Notes under the pieces: generated by a model
The model's input: only the letters and a program-made list of their open reading frames with translations
Database searches by the model: none
Told to the model about the DNA's origin: nothing
Assembly: GCA_011009095.1 (NCBI GenBank)
Contig: VTPC01090617.1
Location: 8,384 to 72,383 of the forward strand
From: Ignelater luminosus
Taxonomy: Eukaryota > Arthropoda > Insecta > Coleoptera > Elateridae
DNA length: 64,000 nucleotides
Direction: 5' to 3'
Translations under genes and position numbers: made by a program
Shown: positions 1 through 10,996 of the stretch, one piece after another
Position numbering within the stretch: position 1 is the stretch's first letter
Layout of the letters: each line of letters opens with the position of its first letter

Positions 1-52
1 CCGTATAAGTTCAGATTGTTGTCAGGATCTTTTGCACGCCATCCTACAAAAC
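1..52 (-). CDS. CIMIP1/C20orf85-like protein, 3' exon visible in window (partial)
   Basis: On the minus strand an acceptor (TTTATCATTACAG) precedes an exon that stays open to the window edge. Joined to the last base of the exon at 6666-6813 it reads GFVGWRAKDPDNNLNLYG. The tail motif Gly-Phe-[Val/Ile]-Gly-Trp-Arg after a Pro-Val-Thr run is the hallmark I know from the C-terminal part of C20orf85 (CIMIP1, LLC1), a small ciliary/axonemal microtubule-associated protein. I predicted a GWR exon from the upstream exon's PSGPIPVTSSG and then found it here, in the right phase and with a proper acceptor, which is strong support. The exon continues past the left edge, so the stop codon is not seen. In insects such a protein would be expected in sperm flagella and sensory cilia (inference). 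Confidence 0.8.
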
Positions 53-3000
53 CTGTAATGATAAAAAGATTAGCAAAATCCTACCAAAAACACATACAGC
101 ACATCTCGAAATTTTAGGAGGTAATTCTAAGCCAAAGACTTTTCATAAACATACATGTAGGTCCTCCGGAGTCCCGTTTTTGAGATGCAGGGTATGAAAA
201 AATCCAGTTTTCAAAATATTTCTGAAACGACTTACTCTATCACATTCGAATTTGGCAAAATATCTCTACTCTTTTAGTATAATTTACGCCACGAGTTTGA
301 GCAAAATCCATATACAGTGTGTTCGGTTTTACGGCGACTATATTTCTTTGTTAGTACGCAACTTAGATTTTTCTATGGTTACGGTATGGTTTTTATTAAT
401 GAATTGGAGAATCTAGATTATTGAGGTACTTTATGTATTTTTGTCATTTTTCTCTAAATCCGACTGTTTTTAACTAAAATTAGTTTTATTTTTCAAGTTT
501 AGTTACCAACAAAAATTACCGAAGATAATTTATTCTATAAATGGACATAGAATCAAAATTTTAATATGCCAAGTTACGTATTAATTTATGCAAGCTTTTA
601 TAAACAAAAAGACCAAAATAATCTAAATTATTTTAAAAGAAACAACTTTTACAGGAAGTGAACTTCTGTTCGATTAATAATTCTCATTTATTTATAATTA
701 ATGATATTATGGTTAATTAAACGTGGATATTTATTTTGTGCATTTTTAAATTAAGCGGATGTTACCGACATTACTTGTCATGTTGACTGTGATCAGACTT
801 TATAATGAAACAGTAATTTATTATTAGACTTCGAACATTTGCGTATTGACATTTTCAATTATCGAAGCATTAAAATATTTGATGAATTATACACACGTGG
901 CTTTGTTATATTAACTTCGTATTGTATGTGGGTGTTGAAAACTGCGAAAATTCTAAAATAATAAAAGCTTTTCAACTTATCCATTTATATTCGTGAAGTT
1001 TGCTTATTGTTATGATCAACTTTAATGGTTGTTTTTACGTTGAGGTTTAATATACACGTTAATATTTAATTAAGGCAAATTATATTTATCAGCATATAAC
1101 TCTACAGGATGTTTGTATCACTTCAAGCTAAATTTGTTATTGTCACAGAAACTTCCGTTTGAGTTCTTCGTATGAATCGATCTCACCTGTCGCAAGTGGT
1201 GGATTTCTAATTATGCATTCGCTGCTTCCTAATTAATATACAGCCGCAGATGTAATTGCACTCACAATTAGTCTGGTTTATTTAACATTAAGAGGAAAAA
1301 TATTTTTGTGTCGTATATACCATAGCTACATATGAAAACAGTGAAATAATAATTATTTACAATTAAAACAAATTATGTAGGCAAATTTTTTTTAAAGCAG
1401 ATGACATTTCTAAAGTTCTTGTAATAATAATAGGACCATTAAGGTTCTAAAGTCTGCATTCATAGCATGCGTTTCATGTCTAGAAAAAAAAAGGAGAAGG
1501 AAGATAACCTCAAAAATTATGCTATGTCAAAAGACAAAATAAAAACAAGGTATCTTTGTTTCAGAAGTAATTTCAAAATAAAGAAAAAGTTAGTGACTCA
1601 TAACGGGTTGCGTCTCAAATTCTATCACCCTCTTTAGTACTGGCTGCAGTGAAGAGAAGAATGGAAAATGGAAATATCAGCCAGTAATAGCCAATCATAG
1701 TATGTTGTTAATACATACGCAATAGAGAATTTTGTTTTTGCACATGCATTAGAGCTTGCATATTAAGGTTTTTTGATTGTAAGGTTAATGAGAGAAAGAC
1801 CAAGCAACAAAATTAAATTTTGTGCGTTTAGGTAAATCAAGAAAAGTTCATACAGAAATAATAAATAAAGCAAGCAACAACTTCAACAAGACTAGCGTCC
1901 TCTTATATAGGGCAAAATCTTTTGTTATTTGCATGTAATATTCACAAATTAATTGACATCTAAAGGGAATATACATACTGATACGTATAATATTCATTAA
2001 TACAAACCTAGAGTACACGTGCAACCTAGGTATACATTTGCAGGTTTTATGACGGGTCCGCAAGACTTTCCTTGTTTTAATAAGCAATAATTAAAACCAA
2101 ATTTGGTATTTTTGCTGATAATAAAAACGTGTTGGCATATTCAAAATTTTAGAATTCATCTTGTAAGAAATGCAATAATAATAAACATATCTTATCTACT
2201 CGCTAGAATTCCTAAAAATCAGCTAATACCTGGCAATCAAATTACAATTTGTTAAAGAAAAAACATCAATAGATCTCAAATTTATTTGGATATGGAGAAA
2301 ACATGGAATTGAGAGCGTATTAAGAAGCAGTATAGGTTCCAAAAAAAGACTTGAGAGGTTAAATATTATGTTACTTTATAAATTTTCTTACTTAGCTTGT
2401 CATTCCCTGAAGAGTAATCTTATGTTATTCAGATATCAGTAACACAAACACAGTTGTTAATACAAACTGACAAGGTTTAGTCTTCTTTTAATATTTTGGA
2501 AATAATGCGAAATATGAACATGGAAGTTTTGGCAATGCAATTTACGTTACTTCTTCGCATAATGTCTACATTGTTCCTTTACGATTGCAAATGTCATTGT
2601 CCTGAGTTAGCAATTTAGTTAATCTTTTGCTGAAATTTGTTGTATTCTTCCACATTTTATTTATTATTTGTTTTTTATTTATTTATTGTTATTTATTATT
2701 GTTTATTAGCAACTAATTTTAACTTAATTTTTAAAAACCACAAGATTAGGCAACCATCATAACAACGATGGAATGCGTGTAACATTGACAAACATTCTAA
2801 TACATATCCTGTTTCCCAACTATGATTTCACAGCCTACTGGACCCAGATATATTTATAAACACTTTGTAGATATCTGAATAAGAAGAAATCCCGGATTCA
2901 ATCCTTGTTCCTTTTACCTCTTACTAAAATTTTCTGCAATTTTTTTAGTGAAATAAGAACAATAATCGCTACGAATTTAATTAAATGTGTGTTATCCTAC

Positions 3001-6000
3001 TCCTATTTTCGTATTTCCACTTTTCCTAACATTTCCGTTTCCAACTGAATAGGAGTCTCCCAGCACCTAAAGCGATATCCCTAGACAGGGAATGAAACAC
3101 ATTGTTTAACTAAAAAGTAAGCTTTGCTATGCTAAGTAATCTAATTTAATTATCACAGCCTTTGCGTTTGATAACGATATTCACCACAAAAATAGAGAAA
3201 TAATAAAGAGCCTTTTCCACAATGGCTACATTGAAAACGAAAGGTCTCAAAATAAGCCAATGCCTCAAAAAAGCAGTTTTTGTTCTTGACAGTGTCTGTA
3301 TTATAGCAGATACCTTATACTGAATTAAATGAAGCTTTCATGCTCAGTATTTCGAGAAAAGAGCGTTATCTACCGCATCACTGTACTAAGAAAAATTAGA
3401 TAACTAAGACTTTCTTTTGTTTGGTTTACAGGTCACTTTTGAGGTCGAATTCTGGCGAACTTTCAGACTATATATTTTCTAATTTGATCCTTATTCAAGA
3501 TTTTTACTAACTAGAGGTGCTTTAATATCTGGTAGGAATTGTATCCGTAATATTCAGCATAGAGGTAAATATTGAAGATTGAAATTTTCAAAACTGGTTA
3601 GAATTCTACCTACGGAAGAAGAGCTTAAATCACGAGCTGGACTTAACTCGACTTTGGCAAAACCATAAAAGTCCGATTAACCCGAAAAGTTCAACTGGAA
3701 AATATAGATCTAAATTGCTTAACTATCACCGATGAAGTGAATCATTTGTTTTTGGTGCCGCAACATGTTTTTTTCAAATGGAACATTTGTTTGTTGCATC
3801 TTTGTTTTGAAGTTCTGTGAATTCTTATTAGAAGTATGGGCGTTTCTTTAGGATCTTAATCTTGTACTTTTTAGGGTAACAGCAGGGTTCGGACTCGTTT
3901 AATATTTCATATAAATGTTCATATTTTTAATGCTACTTCATAAAATTTACACATTTTGTTCATATCAGTGCATATTTTAGTTAAAAGTTAGTGCAAAAAC
4001 AAACGAAGATTCGGTATATTCGACAGATCTTTTAATTTTAAAATCTAAGCGAGCTTTTTTTGCGTTTTATTGGTCGCACTCAGAAGACAAACATGTTGCA
4101 GACAGTGTTGTCATTTGTAGCGATTTGTCGCTACACATAGTGATTTTTCATGAAATATGCAACGTAGTGGCGATTTACAAAAACTGCGTTAAACGTAGCT
4201 ACCACTTGTTGTGTAACGTAACTATATACATTATGGTAGCAATGCTGGGAGTGACATCTATCAAAATCTAGACGCGTCGTCGTTTATATTTTTGAAAGAT
4301 ATTGCGACGTTGGTGAGTTTTTAAATAAAAAACGAACTTTATGTGCAGTCGCGAGCAATAAATTTTGATCGGCAATATTGCCATTCTAATAAATATGACA
4401 CAACGGTAAATTCTTTATAATAGAGTCCGATAACCAATTGCTCGCGACTGTACATCTCACTTGTTAATTTAAAAGACTATGAGTCCGTACATTGTGGCAT
4501 GTAAGTACATGTATCAGTTCCTGTTATTGGTGGGATTGCGGGATAAATTTTGCAAAAGCAAGCATATTCTACATATGAATATGTATACCGTATTTGGTCA
4601 CATGACTTTACCGTTAATGAAAAGTTTAAGTTTAACGTGAATTTGCTCAAACTCTCTTTTACTTTTAATTCAACACTAGAAGTTGCGGTAAGACGTCATC
4701 CTAACGTTAGCGGGCTGTTTAGCATAATGATGCGACAACTCTCTATTAGTGCTCATATCTTTTATATTATAAAAGTTCTTACATTCCAACTGTGTTTTGA
4801 TTCTTCTTCCAATTAATATAAATAAAATGGGTAGCAACTCTTTCGAAAGTACATATCTAACATAATATAGATTCTTACTAAAGTTCATAATTTTGCAACT
4901 TATTGTTCAAATTTGCATATCTTTTGTGACATGAATGACTCTGAACCCTGTAACAGGTAATGTCGTAGTTTTACACCAAGAAAACCAGAACAGCGATTTT
5001 CATTTTTAAATGAAAATTGAAAGACAGTTTTCTTTCCGACCTTATATGCGCAGACAATAGTTCTAGTGCTAAATAGTTTTTAATTGATTATAAAATTCTT
5101 TATAAGTGCAATTTGGTGCGAGTTGCATGCCATGCTCAGCGCATCTTAAATGACCAGACTGAATTACACTTTAGATATAAATCTCAGCGACGTAATGAGA
5201 TGTACGCACGTAGGTGAGACAAGCTTTTGTATATTTACTTAACTGTTAGACAGAGCCTAATAAATAATAAGTAAATTGTAAATGTGCTTGTCAATATTTC
5301 TCAATAAATGGGGTTTCGGTTTTTTTAAATTGGAAATCTGAACTGAGAGTCACCATTGAAGCATTTGTGAGGAAAAGGAGTATTCATTCCTTATTATACT
5401 GGTTCTTAATTTACTTTTCATGAAGATCAGGTATATTTCATACAATGTAAATAATCTTACTACATCCGCTATCATACAGACTGCAATCTCGTGTGCTTTC
5501 TACTAGACCGGAATCTCAAAGTTTCCAGCTGTGCAATACTGTACGCTCGAAACAAATGTGCCACTTCGACTAAAAAATCATTTTTTTCCTCATTACTTAA
5601 CTTTTATATGACTTTGCACGTCTTGAAAAGTACAATCTCTGGCCAATTAAAAAAGTTACTCACCATGTGTAATTTTGCACCTATTTAGATATTCAGGCTT
5701 AGTATTAGTTAAGCTTGTCCTGATATGAAGCATCCCAATTCTTCTTGAAAGTTTAATTTTGTTGTTACTAAAAAGTTGTTCTAAATGTTTACAGAAGGGC
5801 CATTCAAATATGAATTGTTTGCTAGTTTGATTACAAGCTAAAAGTATTAATTTTTATTAAAAATGCCAGCTTGAACTTTAGCATTATTTAATAATTAATA
5901 TTGCAGAAAAACAAATAGAGGTCTTTACTGAAGCCAGTCAGAGTGTTTGTCACTAAAAACATTTTTCATATGTGTTTTCAAGAACTTGCAAACAATGGAA

Positions 6001-6665
6001 ATAAAAGTGTAATCTGTACGTTCACGTTCTGTATGCAGGATCCGTGCGTTTTCAGTTTCGGAAGTTCATTATTCTTTTCGTAGTTTTTGCAGCAGCGCTG
6101 TAAATCGCGCTCGAATTGCTCCGTATTCATTTGCTATGCCGTCTCTGAGGCCCTAGAGCGAGTGCTAATTAAAATAAGTGATGCACTTTTGCGGCTGAAT
6201 GGAAACTGTATATGATTACATAAATTGCAGCCACGGCACATTGTACGCGACGAGGTCGCGATAAATTCTGTTTAACCGACAGTTGCCTGTATTTATACTT
6301 TACTTTTTGCACTTAATTTTGAGCTTAATGTTATTAAAGAAGCGCGCGAATAGGTGCTGTCGACAAAAGTGATATATTTATGACTAGGTGCAGTACTAGC
6401 TTATCTAGAGGTCGCGCCATATATTCAAATTACGTTTCCTGGTCTCTTCGAATAAGAGAAATTCTTTCAAAAAATCGAGATACCCGGACAGCAACAAAAA
6501 TCATTAAAATTGACCTAATTTTACTCGATTTGTTTAAGCGTGGAATATTTCCAACTAAAAATTTCCAGGTTTCGATTTTTTATCAGCAAGGTGACACATT
6601 TGCTATTCATCGTTCACGCGAATGAGTTGGAAAACGAGACGCCAAACTTCAAAAACGAATCTCAC
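53..6665 (-). other. Intron of the CIMIP1-like gene (about 6.6 kb)
   Basis: The intron is bounded by GTGAGA (donor, minus strand, at 6665) and a TTACAG acceptor (at 53). It is AT-rich. A 105-bp MITE at 4346-4450 is the only element I can delimit. Short open frames on both strands look like chance. Parts near 1.15-1.27 kb and 6.11-6.30 kb are less AT-rich and carry several TAAT/ATTA motifs, so they could be conserved regulatory DNA, but nothing in one sequence can prove it. Confidence 0.7.
4346..4450. mobile_element. Short Tc1/mariner-type MITE, 105 bp
   Basis: The sequence begins CAGTCGCGAGCAAT and ends with its exact reverse complement ATTGCTCGCGACTG, a perfect 14-bp terminal inverted repeat. 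The right side is followed by TA. The left is preceded by TG, one change from the TA target duplication expected for Tc1/mariner elements. The CAGTCG-type terminus fits that superfamily. The roughly 77-bp interior is AT-rich with no coding capacity, so this is a non-autonomous miniature element. It lies inside an intron of the minus-strand gene. Confidence 0.6.
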
Positions 6666-6813
6666 CCGAACTTGTTACAGGAATGGGACCAGAAGGCTTA
6701 CATTTCCGCTCCAATTCGTCCGTATCAGACAGCTTTGCGCTCTTCTTTTTTCTAGCCATCCTTCTGTACTCTTCTTCTGATATGCCTAAATTGGCAGCAA
6801 CCTCCACACAAAT
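6666..6813 (-). CDS. CIMIP1/C20orf85-like protein, internal exon
   Basis: This 148-bp exon is flanked by a good acceptor (AAATTGCAG) and donor (GG|GTGAGA) on the minus strand. It reads 49 codons plus one base with no stop. It opens ICVEVAANLGISEEEYRRMA, has a basic/acidic middle (RKKKSAKLSDTDELERK), and ends with CKPSGPIPVTSS plus the first base of Gly. The charged helical segment followed by a Pro-rich PIPVT stretch matches the layout of C20orf85-family proteins just before the GFxGWR motif, which is supplied by the exon at 1-52. It starts in phase 0, the phase in which the exon at 10918-10996 ends. No ORF of useful length marks this exon, so ORF-only annotation would miss it. Confidence 0.85.
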
Positions 6814-7801
6814 CTGCAATTTATTTTAAAGCGAACATGAGAAATTTTTATTCTAAGAAAGGTTTTATCTAAAAAATGTATTTATTTAGTTAAAGTGGCG
6901 GCAGGATATAATGAGGATAAGAATCTTTAGCTTCCCTTTTAGCTATGCACAGACAAAATCTAACCACATAAATTGGATATAAAGCACAAAGTGCATTTTG
7001 CAGTCAGGAGGAAAGCGCACAATGAGAAGCTTAGTTATGTCGCCAATTTCCTTGAGCTTTGTGCACTCCGTAGCAAATACACAGAGATGAATTTATATCT
7101 ATTAAAATTTATTTACGTCGCTATAATTTATCTCCTACCGTGCTATTAATTTATAACGTTATTAATGTTACCTTAACATAGAAATGCCTCATTGAATGTA
7201 AAATTGTTTGTAATCATGCGATCGGATTTTCCTTTCTTGAAAGCTCTTTTTAAAGTCTTATTTGGAATTGTGTATAATTTTTATTTTTTTGTTTCCTAGA
7301 AATCAATGTGAAACACAACCCGCCTTACACTACTTTTACAGAACGCTACGTATTGATATTATGAAATCGCTTGATAAGAAAAAAAACAAAAAATGAAATT
7401 AAAAACACGAAAGTAAGCTCAGCGCTTCACAGAGGCTGCAATAACAGCAAAATAATAGATCAATGCATTTAAATTTTCATTCTATAAAGATAAGGAACAT
7501 GAAGAATTCTTTTCAGTAAATCTGAAAATCTTAAAAAAAAGTTGGAAGCCTGCACGAAACAGTAGAAGTGAAGAAAACATGAAAAACTACTTAAACCAAA
7601 ATTATAATCTTCATTTATGATTGTTTCGGCATAAAAACAAAAAAATGCAAATCAACTTAATACTTCTCTTTGTCCATTTCAATTGTCTGAGTATCAAGTG
7701 TAGCAGCGGCTAACATAATACTGAATGGCTGAGGAAACTGATGGATGTTACTGTACCAAAACTAAAATAAACACAATATAGAAGCAACTTCTCAGACACA
7801 T

Positions 7802-7838
7802 AAGCCTTTACTTATTTTAAGTAAATGTGTAAAGGCTT
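7802..7838. repeat. Perfect 10-bp inverted repeat (hairpin)
   Basis: AAGCCTTTAC and GTAAAGGCTT form a perfect 10-bp stem around a 17-nt spacer that itself contains ACTTA/TAAGT-like pairing. It is intronic, on the non-coding side of the ciliary-type gene. It could be a remnant of a tiny foldback element or chance. No poly-T terminator or gene end is next to it. Confidence 0.4.
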
Positions 7839-8214
7839 TTCACCTGTGTGAATCATACTTACAGTTAGAAATTATGTGAACACCTAACCTTGAAAGTTGT
7901 CTAAACAAAGAGATCAGAAAATAACCTAATAACTTGTTACACCTCCACAATTTTTAAGAGAGACCTATATTTCTCATAACATAACCATTCTTGGTGGTTG
8001 TTGATCTAAGCTTCTCATATTGTCTTAACCGATTGCACAAAAACGGCAATTTTTTAAATCGTAGGATTAAAAACACTTTATGCTACGATGTTGTTATTTT
8101 CTTGCTGATCAAGTTTCTAGGATCGTTTGGTCGTGGTTAATTTCTGTTTCAAAGCAGTAAACGTCTTAGAAGCTCTCTGCTTACCTCCAACCATAGTGAA
8201 GATTGGTTATTAGA

Positions 8215-8570
8215 TTTTGATAATATCTGCTGCATGATAGAGGTGATGGTGGTGACATCCAAGACCATTGCTGAAGCCACGTTGGTGATGAAGCTTTGAA
8301 AGGTAGTCACTGTTAGTGGACGCTAAAAGCTATCTACATGTTGAATTGTGTTAAAGATTTAGTTTATATGGTAGTTGATGAGGAATGAACAATTGGCAGC
8401 GCGTAGCTAGCTGGTTGTTAGTGAATCTTTGACAAAATTGTTGATAGTGTTAACGACGGACGTCGTAATGATAAATGTTGATGATTAGTGACGATCTTGA
8501 TATAGAAGGATAAGCGGTACTGGTGAATGATGACGATGGTGATGGTAGTAGTGGAGAAGAAGGACACACA
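8215..8570. repeat. Cryptically simple GAT/GGT-rich tract
   Basis: Scattered runs such as GATGGTGGTGACA, GTTGATGATTAGTGACGA and GATGACGATGGTGATGGTAG recur over about 350 bp without a fixed period. This is a degraded trinucleotide-rich sequence, not a clean microsatellite. No coding frame stays open through it. Confidence 0.4.
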
Positions 8571-10100
8571 AGAAGAAACACAAACACTTGCCTTCTTTCC
8601 TCATAAAGGAAAGGAGAGGTCTAGGGATTAATTTCCGAGTCGACTGGTCTTACTAAGGTTTTACACCTCAGGCGCCATAACATAGCACTGCTCCGCTGTA
8701 ATCAGGTCTCCAAATAGCTTCGTGTTTGCGTCTACCACATTTCAACTCAGAGCGAGCAACTCTTCCGTCGAACACGTATAGTCGTACCCCAAAAACCAAA
8801 TTTAAAACGGTTTTTAGTGTTCAAGGTTTCCTTCGGGAATCAAAACGCAACACTGATTTGCTTGCTTGGTAGTGACGCTGGCGGAGCCATAATAATTCTT
8901 TTCAGAGGCACAATCCTGCACGAGTCCCATGACTTTATTAGTTCTCATTGTAATAAAAACGTTCCAATTGCGAGGCCATCAGCCTTCTGATGGCTCTGCC
9001 TTGATTGAATTTCCAATGGGTCACTTATTATAGAACCCTCATCGGACTGTTTTGTTTTGAAGAAGGATGCTGCCTTTCAACGTGCATATATTCTGACTTG
9101 AGTCAAAGATGGCATGAGAATAACTAGTCTAGAGGATATTTTACTGTTTCTAGTCTAACCAGAACGGAAAGTCTTTTACAGAGTAAATCATTGTCATCTG
9201 AGCTTTTAGTTTCTTCTTTTAGAAGAAAAGAGTGTGATGACAGATTCAGAAAAAAGTCTAGTGGTGAGAAAATTGATTCTGCAGCAATAAACTTCGAGAT
9301 ACTAGTGGTCTGTCTTCTTTATCGTTTTTTATAAAGTCGGCAACAAATGAGTGAGATGAAGAAGAAACTGTACGTAAGTACCAAGAAAGAAGAAGGAATT
9401 AACTTAGAGTGTCAACTACATCATACAAAGGTAGAATAAACAGGTATAAAAACATAATCCTTTGTTTTGGTGGCCTCTAATGGCGATGAAGTCGGCAAGA
9501 ATTAAAAGCAGGTTTGCCACAATTTTATGGTCTCTCGAACGCTGATTGTGAGGAGGGAAAACAATCAGAAAACTTCTGAAGATTTCAACAGATTAATTGT
9601 TTTTTATCCTAGCCTTAACTTCACTTCTCCTAAAACTACCGTTCTTGGCTGAAGAGAATCTTCAAATACATTAAAGTAGCCCAGTAGAATAAAATGACAG
9701 ACATTCTACTAGAAGATGGATTCTGCAAAACTGATCCCGAATCGTAGAAGACAACATTGCCACTGTATCTATCAACATGCTTTTGAAGTTCTGCACCATA
9801 TACTTGGTAACTTCTAGAGGTCTGGATCCATAGTCATTTGCATTTGTCATTAATTTCGTCCATACATGTTTTAACAAGATTTTCAATTTGATGAGATACC
9901 TGTTTGAAATGTTTTTCATCTTAGGTAATGCTATTTTGTCTAATGATCTATTTTTTGTAATTTCAATTTTTCAATAGCTTACTTCTTCTAATACCTCTTT
10001 GTTTAACTTCGACCCATATCTGTGATTCCAAAAACATCTGGATACTGATGATTACTGATCATCGTGTTTTAGACTAAGATCTTGATCCAAAACAGTTCCG

Positions 10101-10340
10101 CAACGGGCGAGAATTTATTGAAGATAATCCAAGAAGTGGAAGACCTTCAGACGCCACCAATCTTAATGTTTAGTACAGACAACTATTAGATATACATCAA
10201 CCAAGCGTTTTGACGATTCTGCACGATCAACTAGACATAAATCAGATTTCAGTAAGGTGGGTTTCAAGATTGTTGATGAAAATTATCTGAACTCTTTGGA
10301 AGCCAACTTCTTCTCTAAAACAGTGACTGGTGATAGATAG
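10101..10340 (+). pseudogene. Mariner transposase remnant (N-terminal half)
   Basis: The plus strand reads NGREFIEDNPRSGRPSDATN, the conserved mariner linker (G-R-x-x-[IV]-E-D-x-P-R-S-G-R-P), then a stop. It continues PSVLTILHDQLDINQISVRW followed by VSRLL, which aligns with the second helix-turn-helix (SVHxILHxxLGxxKxxARWVPRLL) of mariner transposases. The conserved Trp is intact but WVP has become WVS. Several stops and a frame change follow and no catalytic Asp region is recognisable. There are no visible terminal repeats. The wording of its PSVLTIL block is shared with the minus-strand remnant at 27715-27945, so both probably come from one family. Confidence 0.75.
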
Positions 10341-10610
10341 AAAGAAAAAGGGCCACGTTTATTGAACACAAGCTGAAAGACATTACATCAACTAAAGTCA
10401 CTTACGGTAACACATTAAGAAATCTGTGTAACGCTTGTGGCCATAACGCTAAAGTCTCCCATCTCTATAGAAGCTTTGAATTAAGTAGCATAGACAGCAT
10501 GTACAGGTTTCAACTGTTTTGTAAATAAAAGTCGTCTTCACACTTTAACAAACATAACTGCTCCGGGCTTCCGGTTAGATCAGTGGCTTAGTGCCCTCGA
10601 TGAAGGTACC

Positions 10611-10688
10611 CTATCGTTTTATGTGGATTTCAACGATTGGGGCCGAGAACTTGTCTTTCAGCACTAAATCCAGAAATTGTCCCATGTC
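10611..10688 (-). CDS. Possible alternative terminal exon of the CIMIP1-like gene
   Basis: After an acceptor-like TTAATATTTTAG on the minus strand, 25 codons (DMGQFLDLVLKDKFSAPIVE, then IHIKR) run to a TAG. The phase matches the end of the exon at 10918-10996, so splicing to it would give a short isoform ending here. Against this, the exon at 6666-6813 also joins in phase and restores the family's conserved C-terminal motifs, and this peptide resembles nothing I know. I see no polyadenylation signal close downstream on this strand. It may be chance. Confidence 0.2.
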   Translation of the reverse strand, partial: DMGQFLDLVLKDKFSAPIVEIHIKR

Positions 10689-10917
10689 CTAAAATATTAA
10701 TGTAAGCAAATACAACAACCTATGCAATGAACTTCTAATACTTTATTTACCTTTTGTATTGGTAAGTCAGTGTATGAAGGGTTATTATTACTTATTACTT
10801 ACATTTCTCCTACCCTTGAAATATCATAATACATGAGACGTAAAGATCGATTAAATTAGAAAAAAGTTGCTTAATGTACCTAACTAACTTAAGTAAAAAT
10901 GATTTTAAATAACTTAC

Positions 10918-10996
10918 CTTGCCAAAATTTTTCACAAAACCCCATTTTGTATCCCAAACTTTGCTGGTATCTTCTTCCATAGAAACTTGCTCTTTT
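10918..10996 (-). CDS. CIMIP1/C20orf85-like protein, upstream internal exon
   Basis: This 79-bp exon lies between an acceptor (TTTTTAATTTTAG) and a near-perfect donor (AAG|GTAAGT) on the minus strand. After one base finishing a split codon it reads KEQVSMEEDTSKVWDTKWGF and then VKNFGK, ending in phase 0. The W-x3-W-G-F arrangement matches the N-terminal half of C20orf85 (human NWPQNWGF-type motif). It joins in phase to the exon at 6666-6813. The preceding exon must end with two bases of a codon and carry the start Met; I did not find it. Candidates around 11.48 kb and 14.65 kb were looked at and not accepted. Confidence 0.8.

Larger units (their letters stand above)
6814..10917 (-). other. 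Intron of the CIMIP1-like gene (about 4.1 kb)
   Basis: This intron holds a 37-bp hairpin (7802-7838), a stretch rich in degenerate GAT/GGT triplets (about 8215-8570), a plus-strand mariner remnant (10101-10340) and a possible alternative terminal exon (10611-10688). The 8.6-9.1 kb part is less AT-rich than its surroundings, but I could not recognise it on either strand. Confidence 0.6.
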
